Shown here piece by piece: positions 9,235 to 18,200 of a stretch of DNA of 48,933 nt. The DNA lies in assembly GCA_020852855.1 (NCBI GenBank), contig JADZAA010000062.1, forward strand, positions 1 through 48,933, written 5' to 3'. The DNA comes from Bacteroidota bacterium (GTDB taxonomy: Bacteria; Bacteroidota; Ignavibacteria; Kapaibacteriales; UBA961). The notes below the pieces were generated by a model, which was not told where the DNA came from, made no database searches, and was given only the letters and a program-made list of their open reading frames with translations. A program made the translations under genes and the position numbers. The number at the start of each line of letters is the position of its first letter. Positions within the stretch are counted from its first letter, which is position 1.

Positions 9235-10176
9235 ATGAAATTTTCCGATGATGCACTTCTAGAACTTACGCAACCCGACGGCGGCCGTTTCCGTGTTGCA
9301 AGCGAACACGAAGCATTTGCTTTTTGCAGACGTTTGGCATTAGGACATTACGAGAATTTTCCCGTAGGCTCGGCATTGATTCCGGCAAAACTGCGTCCGC
9401 ATTTTTATGCTGTTTACGCATTTAGTCGCGTAGCCGACGATATAGGCGACGAGCTTGTGCATTTGGGCGAAACGATACAGATTGATGCTTTGCAAAGATT
9501 TGATGACCTTCTTGAAAATGGAAGTACGGGCGGCAATCCGGTTTTTACGGCTTTAGAAATTACACGCCGCACTTTTTCTATTTCGCCCGCGCCGTTTCAT
9601 CGGCTTATTGAAGCGTTTCGGCGCGATGTCCGATTTCGGCAGCCCGATACTTTCGCAGATATTTTGGAGTATTGCTCATATTCCGCCAATCCCGTGGGCG
9701 AAATAATTCTGTACATTGCAGGTGTGGCAAACAAAACGACAATCGAGTTTTCGGATAATATATGTTCCGCACTGCAACTTACCAATTTCTGGCAAGATAT
9801 TTCTTTGGATTTTCAGCGTAATCGGATGTATATTCCGCAAGAACTGACGGGAAAATCCGAATATTGCAAAGATTATTTGCACGGCGAGGAATTTCGTCGT
9901 AAATTCTTGTTTGCATTACCGCAGCTCATCGCCGAAACGCACAAATTATTTATAAACGGGCGCAAATTATTGCAATTTCTGCCATATAAGCGATTGAAGT
10001 TAGAAATAGCCGCAACTATCGGAGGCGGCGAGCGAATTCTAAAAAAAACGGAGCGCATGGGCGAGCGCATCTTAACCGAACGCCCGACGCTGACATTTAC
10101 GGACGGTGTCGCCATTATTTGCAATATCTTAATACCAAGGCGGCCTTATGACACGCAACGCTCTTGCAGACATTGA
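9235..10176 (+). CDS. hpnC: Squalene synthase HpnC (hydroxysqualene synthase type)
   Basis: A 313-residue trans-isoprenyl synthase of the squalene/phytoene synthase fold, needed with HpnD (and usually HpnE) to turn farnesyl diphosphate into squalene. HpnC is understood to convert presqualene diphosphate to hydroxysqualene. The family signature HYENFPVGSALIP near the N-terminus is characteristic of HpnC. The two Asp-rich substrate/magnesium motifs are seen as ADDIGDE and LQLTNFWQDISLDFQRNR. I place the start at the ATG 9235 (MKFSDDALL) because an in-frame TTG at 9175 sits at the predicted transcription start. The 3' end overlaps hpnD by 29 bp. No hpnE or squalene-hopene cyclase is in the window. 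Confidence 0.88.
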   Translation: MKFSDDALLELTQPDGGRFRVASEHEAFAFCRRLALGHYENFPVGSALIPAKLRPHFYAVYAFSRVADDIGDELVHLGETIQIDALQRFDDLLENGSTGGNPVFTALEITRRTFSISPAPFHRLIEAFRRDVRFRQPDTFADILEYCSYSANPVGEIILYIAGVANKTTIEFSDNICSALQLTNFWQDISLDFQRNRMYIPQELTGKSEYCKDYLHGEEFRRKFLFALPQLIAETHKLFINGRKLLQFLPYKRLKLEIAATIGGGERILKKTERMGERILTERPTLTFTDGVAIICNILIPRRPYDTQRSCRH

Positions 10177-11050
10177 AATAGATACCGAACCGCTTACTCG
10201 GAATAAAACGAGTTTCTATTACTCGTTCAGTTTTTTGCCGAAAGACGAGCGAGCCGCCATAAATACCGTCTATGCGTTTTGCCGCCGTATTGACGATATA
10301 GTGGACGAAACGCCGCAAGAATATCCAACGCCGTCTGCCGACGAGTCAATTTTGCGCAAACGCGAACGTTTGGCGCGGTGGCGCGGCGAAATTGAGCGTT
10401 GTTACGACGGAACATCAACCATACTTTTACCTCTCTCCGGAGTCATAAGGCGATTTTCAATTCCCAAACAGTATTTTTTAACGCTGATTGACGGTTGCGA
10501 ACGCGACCTTACGCAAAACCGCTATAATACTTTTGCCGAACTGAAAGACTATTGCTACGGTGTGGCGAGTATCGTAGGATTGATGTGCATCGAGATTTTC
10601 GGCTACAAATATGAAGAAACGAAGGAATATGCCGTCAATTTGGGATATGCACTGCAATTAACCAATATACTGCGCGACATAAAAGCCGACAAAAATCGCG
10701 GCTACATTTATCTGCCCTCAGAAGATATGGAACGTTTCCGCTATACGGAAGCCGATTTGATGAATGAAGTCTATAATGAAAATTTTATAGAGCTGATGAG
10801 GTTTGAAACCCGACGCGCACGCGAATACTATCATAAAGCGCGAATGGCACTGCGCCCCGACGAGCGCGTTACAATGTTTGCCGCCGAGATTATGGACGCC
10901 ATATACTACCGTTTGCTGGAAAAAATAGAACTCAATGATTTTAACGTATTTAAGCGTAAAGTAAGAGTTTCGGCCGTTCATAAAATCATGATAGCTGTCA
11001 AATACTGGCTGTCTACCCGAGTATTCGTAAGAAGGCTCAAGAAGCGATGA
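10148..11050 (+). CDS. hpnD: Presqualene diphosphate synthase HpnD
   Basis: A 300-residue squalene/phytoene synthase family enzyme that condenses two farnesyl diphosphates to presqualene diphosphate. The N-terminal SFYYSFSFLPKDERAAI segment and the CRRIDDIVDE first Asp motif are HpnD-like. The second motif is LQLTNILRDIKADKNRGYIYLP. It overlaps hpnC by 29 bp, a coupled two-gene operon closed by a strong hairpin at 11057-11110. Product use (hopanoids, other triterpenes or carotenoids) is not shown by the window. A phytoene synthase role is the main alternative, but pairing with hpnC argues for squalene. Confidence 0.88.
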   Translation: MTRNALADIEIDTEPLTRNKTSFYYSFSFLPKDERAAINTVYAFCRRIDDIVDETPQEYPTPSADESILRKRERLARWRGEIERCYDGTSTILLPLSGVIRRFSIPKQYFLTLIDGCERDLTQNRYNTFAELKDYCYGVASIVGLMCIEIFGYKYEETKEYAVNLGYALQLTNILRDIKADKNRGYIYLPSEDMERFRYTEADLMNEVYNENFIELMRFETRRAREYYHKARMALRPDERVTMFAAEIMDAIYYRLLEKIELNDFNVFKRKVRVSAVHKIMIAVKYWLSTRVFVRRLKKR

Positions 11051-11056
11051 CAATAA

Positions 11057-11110
11057 TGCGGTAAACGCAAATTGAGGAGACATTCGTTTTTACGTTTACC
11101 GCAGTTTTTT
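11057..11110 (+). terminator. Rho-independent terminator after hpnD
   Basis: A perfect 11-bp stem (TGCGGTAAACG, 11057-11067, with CGTTTACCGCA, 11093-11103) is followed by a run of six T at 11105-11110. The loop is long (25 nt). Confidence 0.75.
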
Positions 11111-11141
11111 GAATATTTCTTGAAATTTTTCGAAAAATCAG

Positions 11142-11172
11142 TTGCACAATCCGAAAGAACATCGTATTTTTG
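11142..11172 (+). promoter_or_regulatory. Candidate rpsT promoter, -33 TTG and -7 TATTTTTG
   Basis: TTG at 11142-11144 and TATTTTTG at 11165-11172 are 20 bp apart, close to the spacing of Bacteroidota housekeeping promoters. Transcription would start near 11179, giving a leader of about 32 nt before the rpsT ATG. Confidence 0.55.
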
Positions 11173-11210
11173 TGTTCTGTTTTTCAGAATCTCGTCATTA
11201 AAGGTAAGTA

Positions 11211-11465
11211 ATGGCTCATCATAAGTCGGCAATTAAACGGATTCGTCAATCGCGTAAGCGCATGATATACAATCGTGCTAATAAGAAAATGATGCGCGAA
11301 GCATTAAAAGCGGTTCGCTTGGCAAAAACCGTAGCGGACGGACAAGAAAAACTCAAGATTGCCTACAGCATTCTCGACAAAGTAACCGCACGCGGCATAA
11401 TTCATAAGAATAACGCCGCAAACCGTAAATCCGGTTTAGCTAAATTTGTCGCCAAATTAGCCTGA
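11211..11465 (+). CDS. rpsT: 30S ribosomal protein S20
   Basis: An 84-residue very basic protein that binds 16S rRNA early in 30S assembly. The N-terminus MAHHKSAIKRIRQSRKR and the later GIIHKNNAANRKSGLAKFV segment are diagnostic for S20, and the length is normal. It has its own promoter-like element (11142-11172) and is followed 22 bp later by a tRNA-Arg gene that may be co-transcribed, with a shared terminator at 11569-11609. Confidence 0.98.
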   Translation: MAHHKSAIKRIRQSRKRMIYNRANKKMMREALKAVRLAKTVADGQEKLKIAYSILDKVTARGIIHKNNAANRKSGLAKFVAKLA

Positions 11466-11487
11466 TATCAGACCAACGCTTTATTCT

Positions 11488-11561
11488 GCACCCGTAGCTC
11501 AACTGGATAGAGCATCTGACTACGGATCAGAAGGTTTGGGGTTCGAATCCCTACGGGTGCG
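11488..11561 (+). tRNA. tRNA-Arg (anticodon ACG)
   Basis: A full cloverleaf is seen. The acceptor stem pairs GCACCCG (11488-11494) with CGGGTGC (11554-11560), followed by discriminator G. The D arm is TAGCTCAACTGGATAGAGCA. The anticodon stem is TCTGA/TCAGA around loop CTACGGA, giving anticodon ACG. The T arm contains GGTTCGAATCC. The terminal CCA is not encoded (CAC follows the discriminator). The ACG anticodon implies A34-to-inosine editing to read CGU/CGC/CGA. Confidence 0.97.
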
Positions 11562-11568
11562 CACAAAT

Positions 11569-11609
11569 AAGCCCTTTGCAAATAATAACTTGCAAAGGGC
11601 TTCGTTTTT
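11569..11609 (+). terminator. Rho-independent terminator after tRNA-Arg
   Basis: A perfect 13-bp stem (AAGCCCTTTGCAA, 11569-11581, with TTGCAAAGGGCTT, 11590-11602) with an 8-nt loop is followed by CGTTTTT. Confidence 0.88.
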
Positions 11610-11682
11610 CTGAAGTTGCCGGGATCCAGATTCTACGCATTTTTTTTGATTGTGCGGCAAAACCATTCTTTCACGTTCAGGA

Positions 11683-11714
11683 CAAAAAAGAGGCTTGTCC
11701 CTTTTGAGACAGCC
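11683..11714 (-). terminator. Terminator for the leftward cytochrome c gene
   Basis: Read leftward, GACAAGCC pairs with GGCTGTC (one bulge) around an AAAAGG-type loop, followed by TCTTTTTT. The sequence GGGGGCTGT...AGCCTCTTTTTT is closely similar to the terminator at 41394-41430. Confidence 0.75.
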
Positions 11715-11753
11715 CCCTTGATTGCGTAGTATCGGCTAAAAGCAGGCGGTAAA

Positions 11754-12179
11754 TTATTTTTTACCTGCAACTTTACGAATTTTCTTCACTTCGGCAGCTG
11801 TTATCACCGGGCCGCTGTTGCCCCAGTTGTTCATTATATATGTTATCACATTTGCCGCATCTTCGTCGGTATATTGTTTGGGAAGAGGTGTCATTACGCC
11901 TTTATACTTTTTTCCGTTAACCGTAATTTCGCCTTTTAGGCCGTTAACCACGTTGTCAATAATGATTTTCTTGTCTTTCGTTTTGAGGTAGTCTGCTTTG
12001 GCCAAAGGCGGATACACGCCCGGCATTCCCGCGCCTGTAGCCTGATGACATGTTTTGCAGTATTTAGTATACACTGCCTCGCCGGCTTTCATAGCGGTGG
12101 CTTTGTCCGCGGCGCTTGCATTGATTGCAATCGCTACGGTTGCAAATAGAATTGCAACCGAAATACGAACGATTTTCAT
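11754..12179 (-). CDS. Class I monoheme cytochrome c, periplasmic
   Basis: A 141-residue secreted electron carrier. Residues 1-23 form a clean signal peptide ending ASA. The heme motif is CKTCH (residues 41-45) and the likely axial methionine is Met96 in GVMTPLP. The YPPLAKADYL and VNGLKGEI segments resemble small cytochromes or cytochrome domains that feed terminal oxidases or copper nitrite reductases. That is family resemblance only, and no such reductase is next to it. It is a single-gene unit: a terminator lies at 11683-11714 and an 18-bp near-palindrome at 12207-12224 just upstream. It could shuttle electrons for the nitrate module farther along. Confidence 0.88.
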   Translation of the reverse strand: MKIVRISVAILFATVAIAINASAADKATAMKAGEAVYTKYCKTCHQATGAGMPGVYPPLAKADYLKTKDKKIIIDNVVNGLKGEITVNGKKYKGVMTPLPKQYTDEDAANVITYIMNNWGNSGPVITAAEVKKIRKVAGKK

Positions 12180-12206
12180 GCTTTTCCTTTTGAAAATGAG
12201 TAAATT

Positions 12207-12224
12207 TACGCCATATATGACGTA
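12207..12224. promoter_or_regulatory. 18-bp near-perfect palindrome upstream of the cytochrome c gene
   Basis: TACGCCATATATGACGTA is symmetric except for one base pair and lies 28-45 bp upstream of the cytochrome c ATG. A TAAATTTA element resembling a weak -7 box (minus strand, 12201-12208) abuts it. Its position suits a repressor or activator site; no regulator is assigned. Confidence 0.35.
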
Positions 12225-12398
12225 TTATTTGTTATTCCCAATTGTTATGCGACTATTAAAATACGACGCACACTATAAAACAATACGTTCTTTTCCGTAT
12301 TTTCTTTTAGTGTATACCGTCGAAAAATCGTATAACCATCATCTTTTATATTGTAAAAATACGAAAAAACAAACTAACTTTATCAATGCCAGCAACCT

Positions 12399-12553
12399 CA
12401 ACTGAAAGCATCGTTGCAATAAAGATTTGCATTGTAATTACTCGGCACGTATTTTCGGATTGTTTGCAACGCCAAATTCTGTATATTTGATACAGCTTTA
12501 AAAAACGCTTTCAGTTGCAGCAGCGTAAAATTTTAATTTGCGCATTGTGCTGC
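12399..12553. other. Dense nested inverted repeats in the 12180-12639 intergenic region (possible structured RNA)
   Basis: This is the only structured part I see in the 460-base gap. An outer stem pairs CAACTGAAAGC (12399-12409) with GCTTTCAGTTG (12507-12517), 11 of 11. Nested inside, CGTTGCAA (12412-12419) pairs with TTGCAACG (12464-12471), 8 of 8. A second inner hairpin is CTGTAT/ATACAG (about 12479-12495). Directly abutting, GCAGCAGCG (12517-12525) can pair with CGC...TGCTGC (12541-12553). Together this makes a multibranched fold of about 150 nt. There is no ORF and no obvious poly-T tail. It could be a small RNA, a leader element of the TPR gene or a decayed MITE. Strand is unknown. Confidence 0.4.
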
Positions 12554-12639
12554 TAATATGCACGAAGCGATAAATGCAAAACAGCATTGCTTTCAGAATA
12601 TTGGTACGTTAGTTTCTTTACTTATATCGGGCGGTAAAT

Positions 12640-14082
12640 ATGAGCGATTATGAATTCGACGAAGGTAATTTGAGCGAATTTTCGGACGAATACGTAAGAA
12701 ATTCGATTGAAGAGTACCGTCGTACCCAAGCCGCCGGCAATACATCGGATATTGCCAATGCATTTTCACCGGAATTTCTCGAAAGTGCTGCTCGTCATTA
12801 TATTCAAGTTGCAAAATTCGACGAAGCTTTGGAATTTGTCGAGGCTCTGTTGGCGCATCGCCCGTATTCGGCAGATGCACAAAGGCTGAAGGCTTTGGTT
12901 CTGATGAATTTAGAGCGTAAAATCGAGGCCTTGGAAACACTGGAGAAAGCCTACGTACTTTATCCCGAAGATGACGAAACATTGTTTGTTCATGCTTCTA
13001 TATTGGAGTTTTTCGGCGAGATTGCAGCAGCCGTAGAATTATATGATAAGCTGCTGGCTCAAGACCAGCAAAACGAAGAGGCGCGTTTCAACAAAGGGCT
13101 TGTTCTTTCAAAGTCCGGCCGTCTGCACGATGCAATAGCCACATTCCGCCCGTTATTCGAGTCGGCTGAATACTCGACCGACGCTATCAGCGAATCCGCT
13201 ATATGTTACGACGAGTTAAAGCAATATGACCTTGCGATTAAATTATACCGCCGTTGCATAGATGCCGAGCCGTTCGATTGGAATATATGGTTTAACCTTG
13301 CTGTAACATATTGCCATGCGGAGCAATTTAACAATGCCATCGAGTGCTATGACTTCGCACTTGCCCTCAATGAAAAATTTGCGCCGTCGTGGTACAACAA
13401 GGCAAATGCACTATGCGATATTGGGCGGCTTGCCGAGGCTATAGTCTGCTACAGCGAGGCATTGCGCTACGATGCGGGCGACGGAGTTGTGTGGCATAAT
13501 TTAGGTAGCACCTACCAAGAAAGCGGCGAATTTACACCGGCAGTTGCAGCGTTTTCGCGTGCTATTGAAATTCTTCCGCAACATTACGATTCGCTTTACA
13601 GCCGCGGCGCGTGCTATGATGCATTGGAACAATACGACAAGGCAATAGATGATTATGATGCCGCGCTATCAATAAAATCCGACGAACCCGATGCTTGGTG
13701 TGCCAAAGGCGACGCTTTCTATAACAGCTCGATGTTCGACAAGGCTCTCGACTGTTACCGACATGCCGTAGAACTCGATGCGCAGAATGCAGAACGCTGG
13801 TTCGACTACGGATCCGCGCTTTTTGAATTAGATAAAACCGACGAGGCGCACTTGGCATTTACGCGAGTAATAGAATTGTCGCCCAACTGGAGCGAAGGCT
13901 ATTATGCTTTGGCAAAAGTTATGATATCCATGGAAATACTCGACCAGGCAACTGCATTGCTTTTGCAGGCAATTCGAATTGAGCCGAATAAATTTTCGGA
14001 GCTGTTCTCCGACTTCGCGCTTATAGCCGAACCGTCGGCGATACGTGCAATTATCCGCAAGCTCAGTAATTTTACAATATAA
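12640..14082 (+). CDS. Tetratricopeptide repeat protein
   Basis: A 480-residue protein made almost entirely of TPR helices, about 11-12 repeats from residue 45 to 450. Clear units include NIWFNLAVTYCHAEQFNNAIECY, SWYNKANALCDIGRLAEAIVCY and DAWCAKGDAFYNSSMFDKALDCY, with the expected W/L/G/Y/A/F/A/P spacing. It has no signal peptide or membrane segment, so it is probably a cytoplasmic scaffold for protein-protein contacts. The N-terminal 40 residues are acidic. It lies 23 bp upstream of the response regulator gene and is likely co-transcribed with it, which suggests the pair work together. No enzymatic domain is visible. Confidence 0.9.
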   Translation: MSDYEFDEGNLSEFSDEYVRNSIEEYRRTQAAGNTSDIANAFSPEFLESAARHYIQVAKFDEALEFVEALLAHRPYSADAQRLKALVLMNLERKIEALETLEKAYVLYPEDDETLFVHASILEFFGEIAAAVELYDKLLAQDQQNEEARFNKGLVLSKSGRLHDAIATFRPLFESAEYSTDAISESAICYDELKQYDLAIKLYRRCIDAEPFDWNIWFNLAVTYCHAEQFNNAIECYDFALALNEKFAPSWYNKANALCDIGRLAEAIVCYSEALRYDAGDGVVWHNLGSTYQESGEFTPAVAAFSRAIEILPQHYDSLYSRGACYDALEQYDKAIDDYDAALSIKSDEPDAWCAKGDAFYNSSMFDKALDCYRHAVELDAQNAERWFDYGSALFELDKTDEAHLAFTRVIELSPNWSEGYYALAKVMISMEILDQATALLLQAIRIEPNKFSELFSDFALIAEPSAIRAIIRKLSNFTI

Positions 14083-14105
14083 ATTCACCTTGCCGAATTA
14101 CCTAT

Positions 14106-14816
14106 ATGCGGATACTTGTCATTGAAGACGAAAAAAAAGTAGCCAGCTTTATTAAGCGCGGCTTGGAAGAGGAACGCTACGACGTAGATGTTGCCGCAGA
14201 CGGGCAAATAGGATTAAATTTGGCTATGGCAAATAATTACGACGCTATAGTATTGGACGTAATGTTGCCCAAAAAGGACGGATTTGCAGTTGTTAATACA
14301 CTTCGCTCGGCAAAAATCGCTACACCGATATTGATGCTGACGGCACGAGGCTCTACGGAAGACCGCGTTACAGGGCTTGACTTGGGCGCAGACGATTATT
14401 TGTCTAAACCGTTCCATTTCGAAGAGTTGGCCGCGCGCCTACGCTCTATATTACGCCGTTCAAGTGTCGAAAAATCTACTAAACTTCACTGTGGCGACCT
14501 TATGCTAGATGCAGTTTCTCACACTGCATTCCGTTGGGGCAAGGAAATAGAGCTTACCTCGCGCGAATATTCGTTGCTCGAGTATCTGATGCGCAATAAA
14601 GGGAAAATTGTCAGCCGCAGTATGATTACGCAACATGTATGGCAGTATAATTTCGACCCGGAAACAAATATTATTGACGTGTATATCAAACGCTTGCGAG
14701 CAAAAATCGAGAAGCCCGGCTCGCCCAAACTTCTAAGCAGCATTCGCGGCGTAGGCTATCGTCTGCGTGAGAGCAATGATGTTGCAAGCGACGACAGTGA
14801 CGGTGAAGAAGAATAG
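14106..14816 (+). CDS. OmpR/PhoB-family response regulator
   Basis: A 236-residue DNA-binding response regulator. The receiver domain (1-120) has the acidic pair in VIEDEKK, the phospho-acceptor Asp51 in VLDVMLPKKDG, the switch threonine in MLTARG and the lysine in LSKPF. The C-terminal winged helix (about 130-225) ends with the IDVYIKRLRAKIE recognition region and RGVGYRL wing, as in CusR/OmpR types. No histidine kinase is adjacent: the neighbours are a TPR gene (23 bp upstream) and, after a terminator, a FtsB-like gene. It is therefore an orphan regulator in this window. The tail beyond residue 225 is acidic. Confidence 0.95.
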   Translation: MRILVIEDEKKVASFIKRGLEEERYDVDVAADGQIGLNLAMANNYDAIVLDVMLPKKDGFAVVNTLRSAKIATPILMLTARGSTEDRVTGLDLGADDYLSKPFHFEELAARLRSILRRSSVEKSTKLHCGDLMLDAVSHTAFRWGKEIELTSREYSLLEYLMRNKGKIVSRSMITQHVWQYNFDPETNIIDVYIKRLRAKIEKPGSPKLLSSIRGVGYRLRESNDVASDDSDGEEE

Positions 14817-14856
14817 CATTTGCGCTATTTTCCGATATTAAACTTACATTATACTC

Positions 14857-14890
14857 ACCCCTCGCCTATATGCGCGGGGTGTTGTTTTTT
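14857..14890 (+). terminator. Terminator after the response regulator
   Basis: ACCCCTCGC (14857-14865) pairs with GCGCGGGGT (14872-14880), with one internal mismatch and a 6-nt loop, followed by GTTGTTTTTT. Its position inside the open frame that extends upstream of the FtsB-like gene argues that the latter starts later, at 14916. Confidence 0.75.
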
Positions 14891-14915
14891 CTTAAATAAT
14901 TACGAAACATTCCGC

Positions 14916-15215
14916 ATGAGCCAATCTGCCAATCGTCGGCGAAATTATTATCGCATTGCTGTTGCAGGTGTGATTGTATTCGCCGTGTGGTTTGGACTGT
15001 TCAGCGGTTACGGTACTCTTACAAGGAGCAGTTTGGAATCCGACTGCACCGATATTCGCACACAAATCGAGGCACAGCAAAAAACGGCAGATTCATTGCG
15101 CAAATATACAAAGGCTCTGCTTTACGACACTATTGAGATTGAGCGTATTGCACGAGAACGCTATGGCATGATTAAGCCCGGCGAAAAAGTTTACATAATC
15201 AGAAAAGAAGAATAA
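14916..15215 (+). CDS. FtsB/DivIC-like septum formation initiator
   Basis: A 99-residue single-pass membrane protein of the septum-initiator family, which with FtsL and FtsQ links the divisome to septal wall synthesis. A short basic N-terminus (NRRRNYYR) is followed by a transmembrane helix (about 15-33), a coiled coil (about 38-65) and the family's C-terminal IERIARERYGMIKPGEKVYII motif. The ATG at 14916 is chosen because the frame upstream contains a terminator and no hydrophobic or family sequence. It lies 24 bp before the tricorn gene. Confidence 0.85.
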   Translation: MSQSANRRRNYYRIAVAGVIVFAVWFGLFSGYGTLTRSSLESDCTDIRTQIEAQQKTADSLRKYTKALLYDTIEIERIARERYGMIKPGEKVYIIRKEE

Positions 15216-15239
15216 TTTTTCCATTTTCAGCTAATTATT

Positions 15240-18200
15240 ATGACTCAAGGCAATTATCGTTTTCCTACTATATGCGGCGATTCCGTAGCGTTTGTATGCG
15301 AAGACGACTTATGGTCGGTACCGGCAAGCGGCGGACGCGCAATACGGCTTACTGCCGGCATAAGCGATTGCAGCCGCCCGTTTTTTTCTCCCGACGGCTC
15401 TGCCATCGCATTCACAGCCAAATACGAAGGCACACCCGAAATATACCACATGGAGGCTAATGGCGGTACTGCACGGCGACTTACGTTTTTAGGTGCAAAT
15501 ACGCAAACCGTAGGTTGGACACCCGGCGGTACAAGTATTATTCTCTCGACAAATGCACGGCAGCCATTCTTGAAAATCCGCAAGCTTTATGCCGTCAGTC
15601 CGAACGGCGGCGAAATTACCGAACTGCCATACGGCATTGCCAACAATATCGCCTTCGGATCCGGCGGCGCGATTCTCATCGGCCGCAATACCGCAGACCC
15701 TGCCGTATGGAAACGATACAGAGGCGGAACTGCCGGAGTTTTGTGGATAGACCGTAAAGGTACGGGTGAATTTTCTCGTATATGCACCGATTTACACGGC
15801 AACCTTGCTTGCCCGATGTGGATTGGCGAACGTATTTACTTTATCAGCGACCACGAAGGTATCGGCAATATCTATTCTTGTCTGACAAGCGGCAACGATA
15901 TGCGCCGCGAAACCTCGCAAGCCGAATTCTTTGCGCGAAACGCTTCAACAGACGGCGAACGCATCATCTATCATGCCGGAAGCGATATTTTAATATTCGA
16001 TCCGACTACAAGCAAAGAACATAAACTTGCAATAGAATTTTACGGACAGCGGCCGCAAACGCAACGGCGATTTGTTGATGCCGCCGAGTTTCTCGAAGAT
16101 TACGACTTGCATCCCAAAGGCAATTATATGTCTGTAACTGCACGCGGCAAAACTTTTGCAATGGGCAATTGGGAAGGTGCCGTACAGCAAATCGGCGCAA
16201 CCGACGGTGTTCGCTACCGCCTGACACGTTGGTTGCCCGACGGTGAGCGTTGTTTGGTAATTTCGGACGAAGGCGGAGAAGAATGTATCGAAATTTACAA
16301 AGCATTAACCGACTATCGTTTAGCACGCTTCGACAATATTGATACGGGTCGTCCGATTGATATTGCAATCAATCCGAAACATCCCGTTGCCGCCATTGCC
16401 AATAGCCGGCTTGAAATGTTTCTGTTCGATTACGAAACCGGCGCACTTACGATGCTTGCCCGTAGCGATTATCACGATATTGGCGGTATGGCCTGGTCGC
16501 CCGACGGAGAATGGTTGGCGTATAGTTTTTCTGCAACACCACAAACTTTTTCGTTGCGAATGTACTCGCTGGCCGATAAAATCCACCGCGACGTAACCGA
16601 GCCTTCTTTTCGCGACTTGCAACCTTATTTCGACCCCGACGGCAAATACTTGTATTTTCTTTCGTATCGGGAGTTTAATCCTGTCTACGATGCGATATTT
16701 TTCGACCTTAATTTCCCGCGCGGCGTAAAGCCTTATTTGATAACATTGCAAAGCGATACACCGTCGCCTTTTATCGCACAGCCCAAGCCGATTGAAGCCG
16801 AAAAGCGGCCGGAAACAGAAGAAAAAACAAGTGCGAAAGCAGATGAGAAACAATCTAATGCAAAAGTCAAGATTGATTTCGACGGTATAAGCCGACGTAT
16901 TATCGCCTTTCCGGTTTCAGAGGGTAAATACGTGCAAATTGCAGGAGTTAAAGGCAAGGCTTTGTTTCTGTCCACCCCTATGCGCGGCTCGCTAGAAAGT
17001 GCAGATACTTCGGCTGACGGTCTGCTCGAACTATATGATTTCGAACAGCAGAAAAAAGAAACTATAGCTACAGGCGTTAAGGAGTTCGCAATAGCCGCAG
17101 ACGCATCTGTTGTGCTGTGCCGTTTAGGGCAACGGCTAAGAGTTGTATCGCCTTCACCGCTTACTACCGATAAATCCGATGACCGTCCGTCGAAGCGAAG
17201 CGGCTGGATTGACCTTTCGCGCATAAAAATCAGCCTGAACCCTACTCTTGAATGGCGGCAAATGTTTCGCGAACTTTGGCGTTTGCAGCGCGACCATTAT
17301 TGGACGGCCGAAATGGCCGGAATTGATTGGGAAGCCATCTACCGCCGTTATTTGCCAATGCTTGACCGCATTGCTACGCGCATCGAGTTTTCGGACTTGA
17401 TAGGTGAGGTTCACGGCGAACTCGGAACGTCGCACGCATACGAACAAGGGGGCGATTTCAGACGTTCTCCAAATTATCAACAAGGATTTCTTGCGGCCGA
17501 CTTTCACTTTGACAGCGAAACCAACGGCTATCGCATCAATCGTATTGTTCGCGGCGACTCTTGGTCGGACAAAGCAAATTCCGCATTGGCACAACCCGGT
17601 GCCAATATTTCCGAAGGCGACACATTGCTGGAAATAAACGGACGACAGTTAGGTGAAAATACTACACCAGGCGAACTTTTGGTTAATCTTGCCGGACAAG
17701 AAACACGCCTGACGTTAAAGAGCAAAAGCGGCGCGACACACTCCGCCACAGTCAAAGTATTAAGCGATGAAACTGCCGTGCGCTATCGGGATTGGGTGGA
17801 AAACAATAAAAAATTCGCGCATGAAGCGACGGACGGGCGCATAGGCTACGTACATATTCCCAATATGGGACCGCTCGGCTTTTCGGAATTTCACCGCTAT
17901 TATTTCCGCGAAGTAGAGCGCGACGGACTTATAGTCGACGTGCGTTTTAACGGCGGCGGACACGTTTCGCAACTAATCCTCGAAAAACTTGCCCGCAAGC
18001 GAATCGCATACACTGTAAAACGTTGGGGACAGCCGCAGTCTTATCCTCATAGTGCAGTACTCGGGCCGATAATTGCCATGACAAACGAATATGCCGGCTC
18101 CGACGGCGATATTTTCAGTCATTGCTTTAAACTGATGAATCTTGGTAAATTAGTAGGCAAACGCACTTGGGGCGGCGTTGTGGGCATCTCTCCGCGCCAT

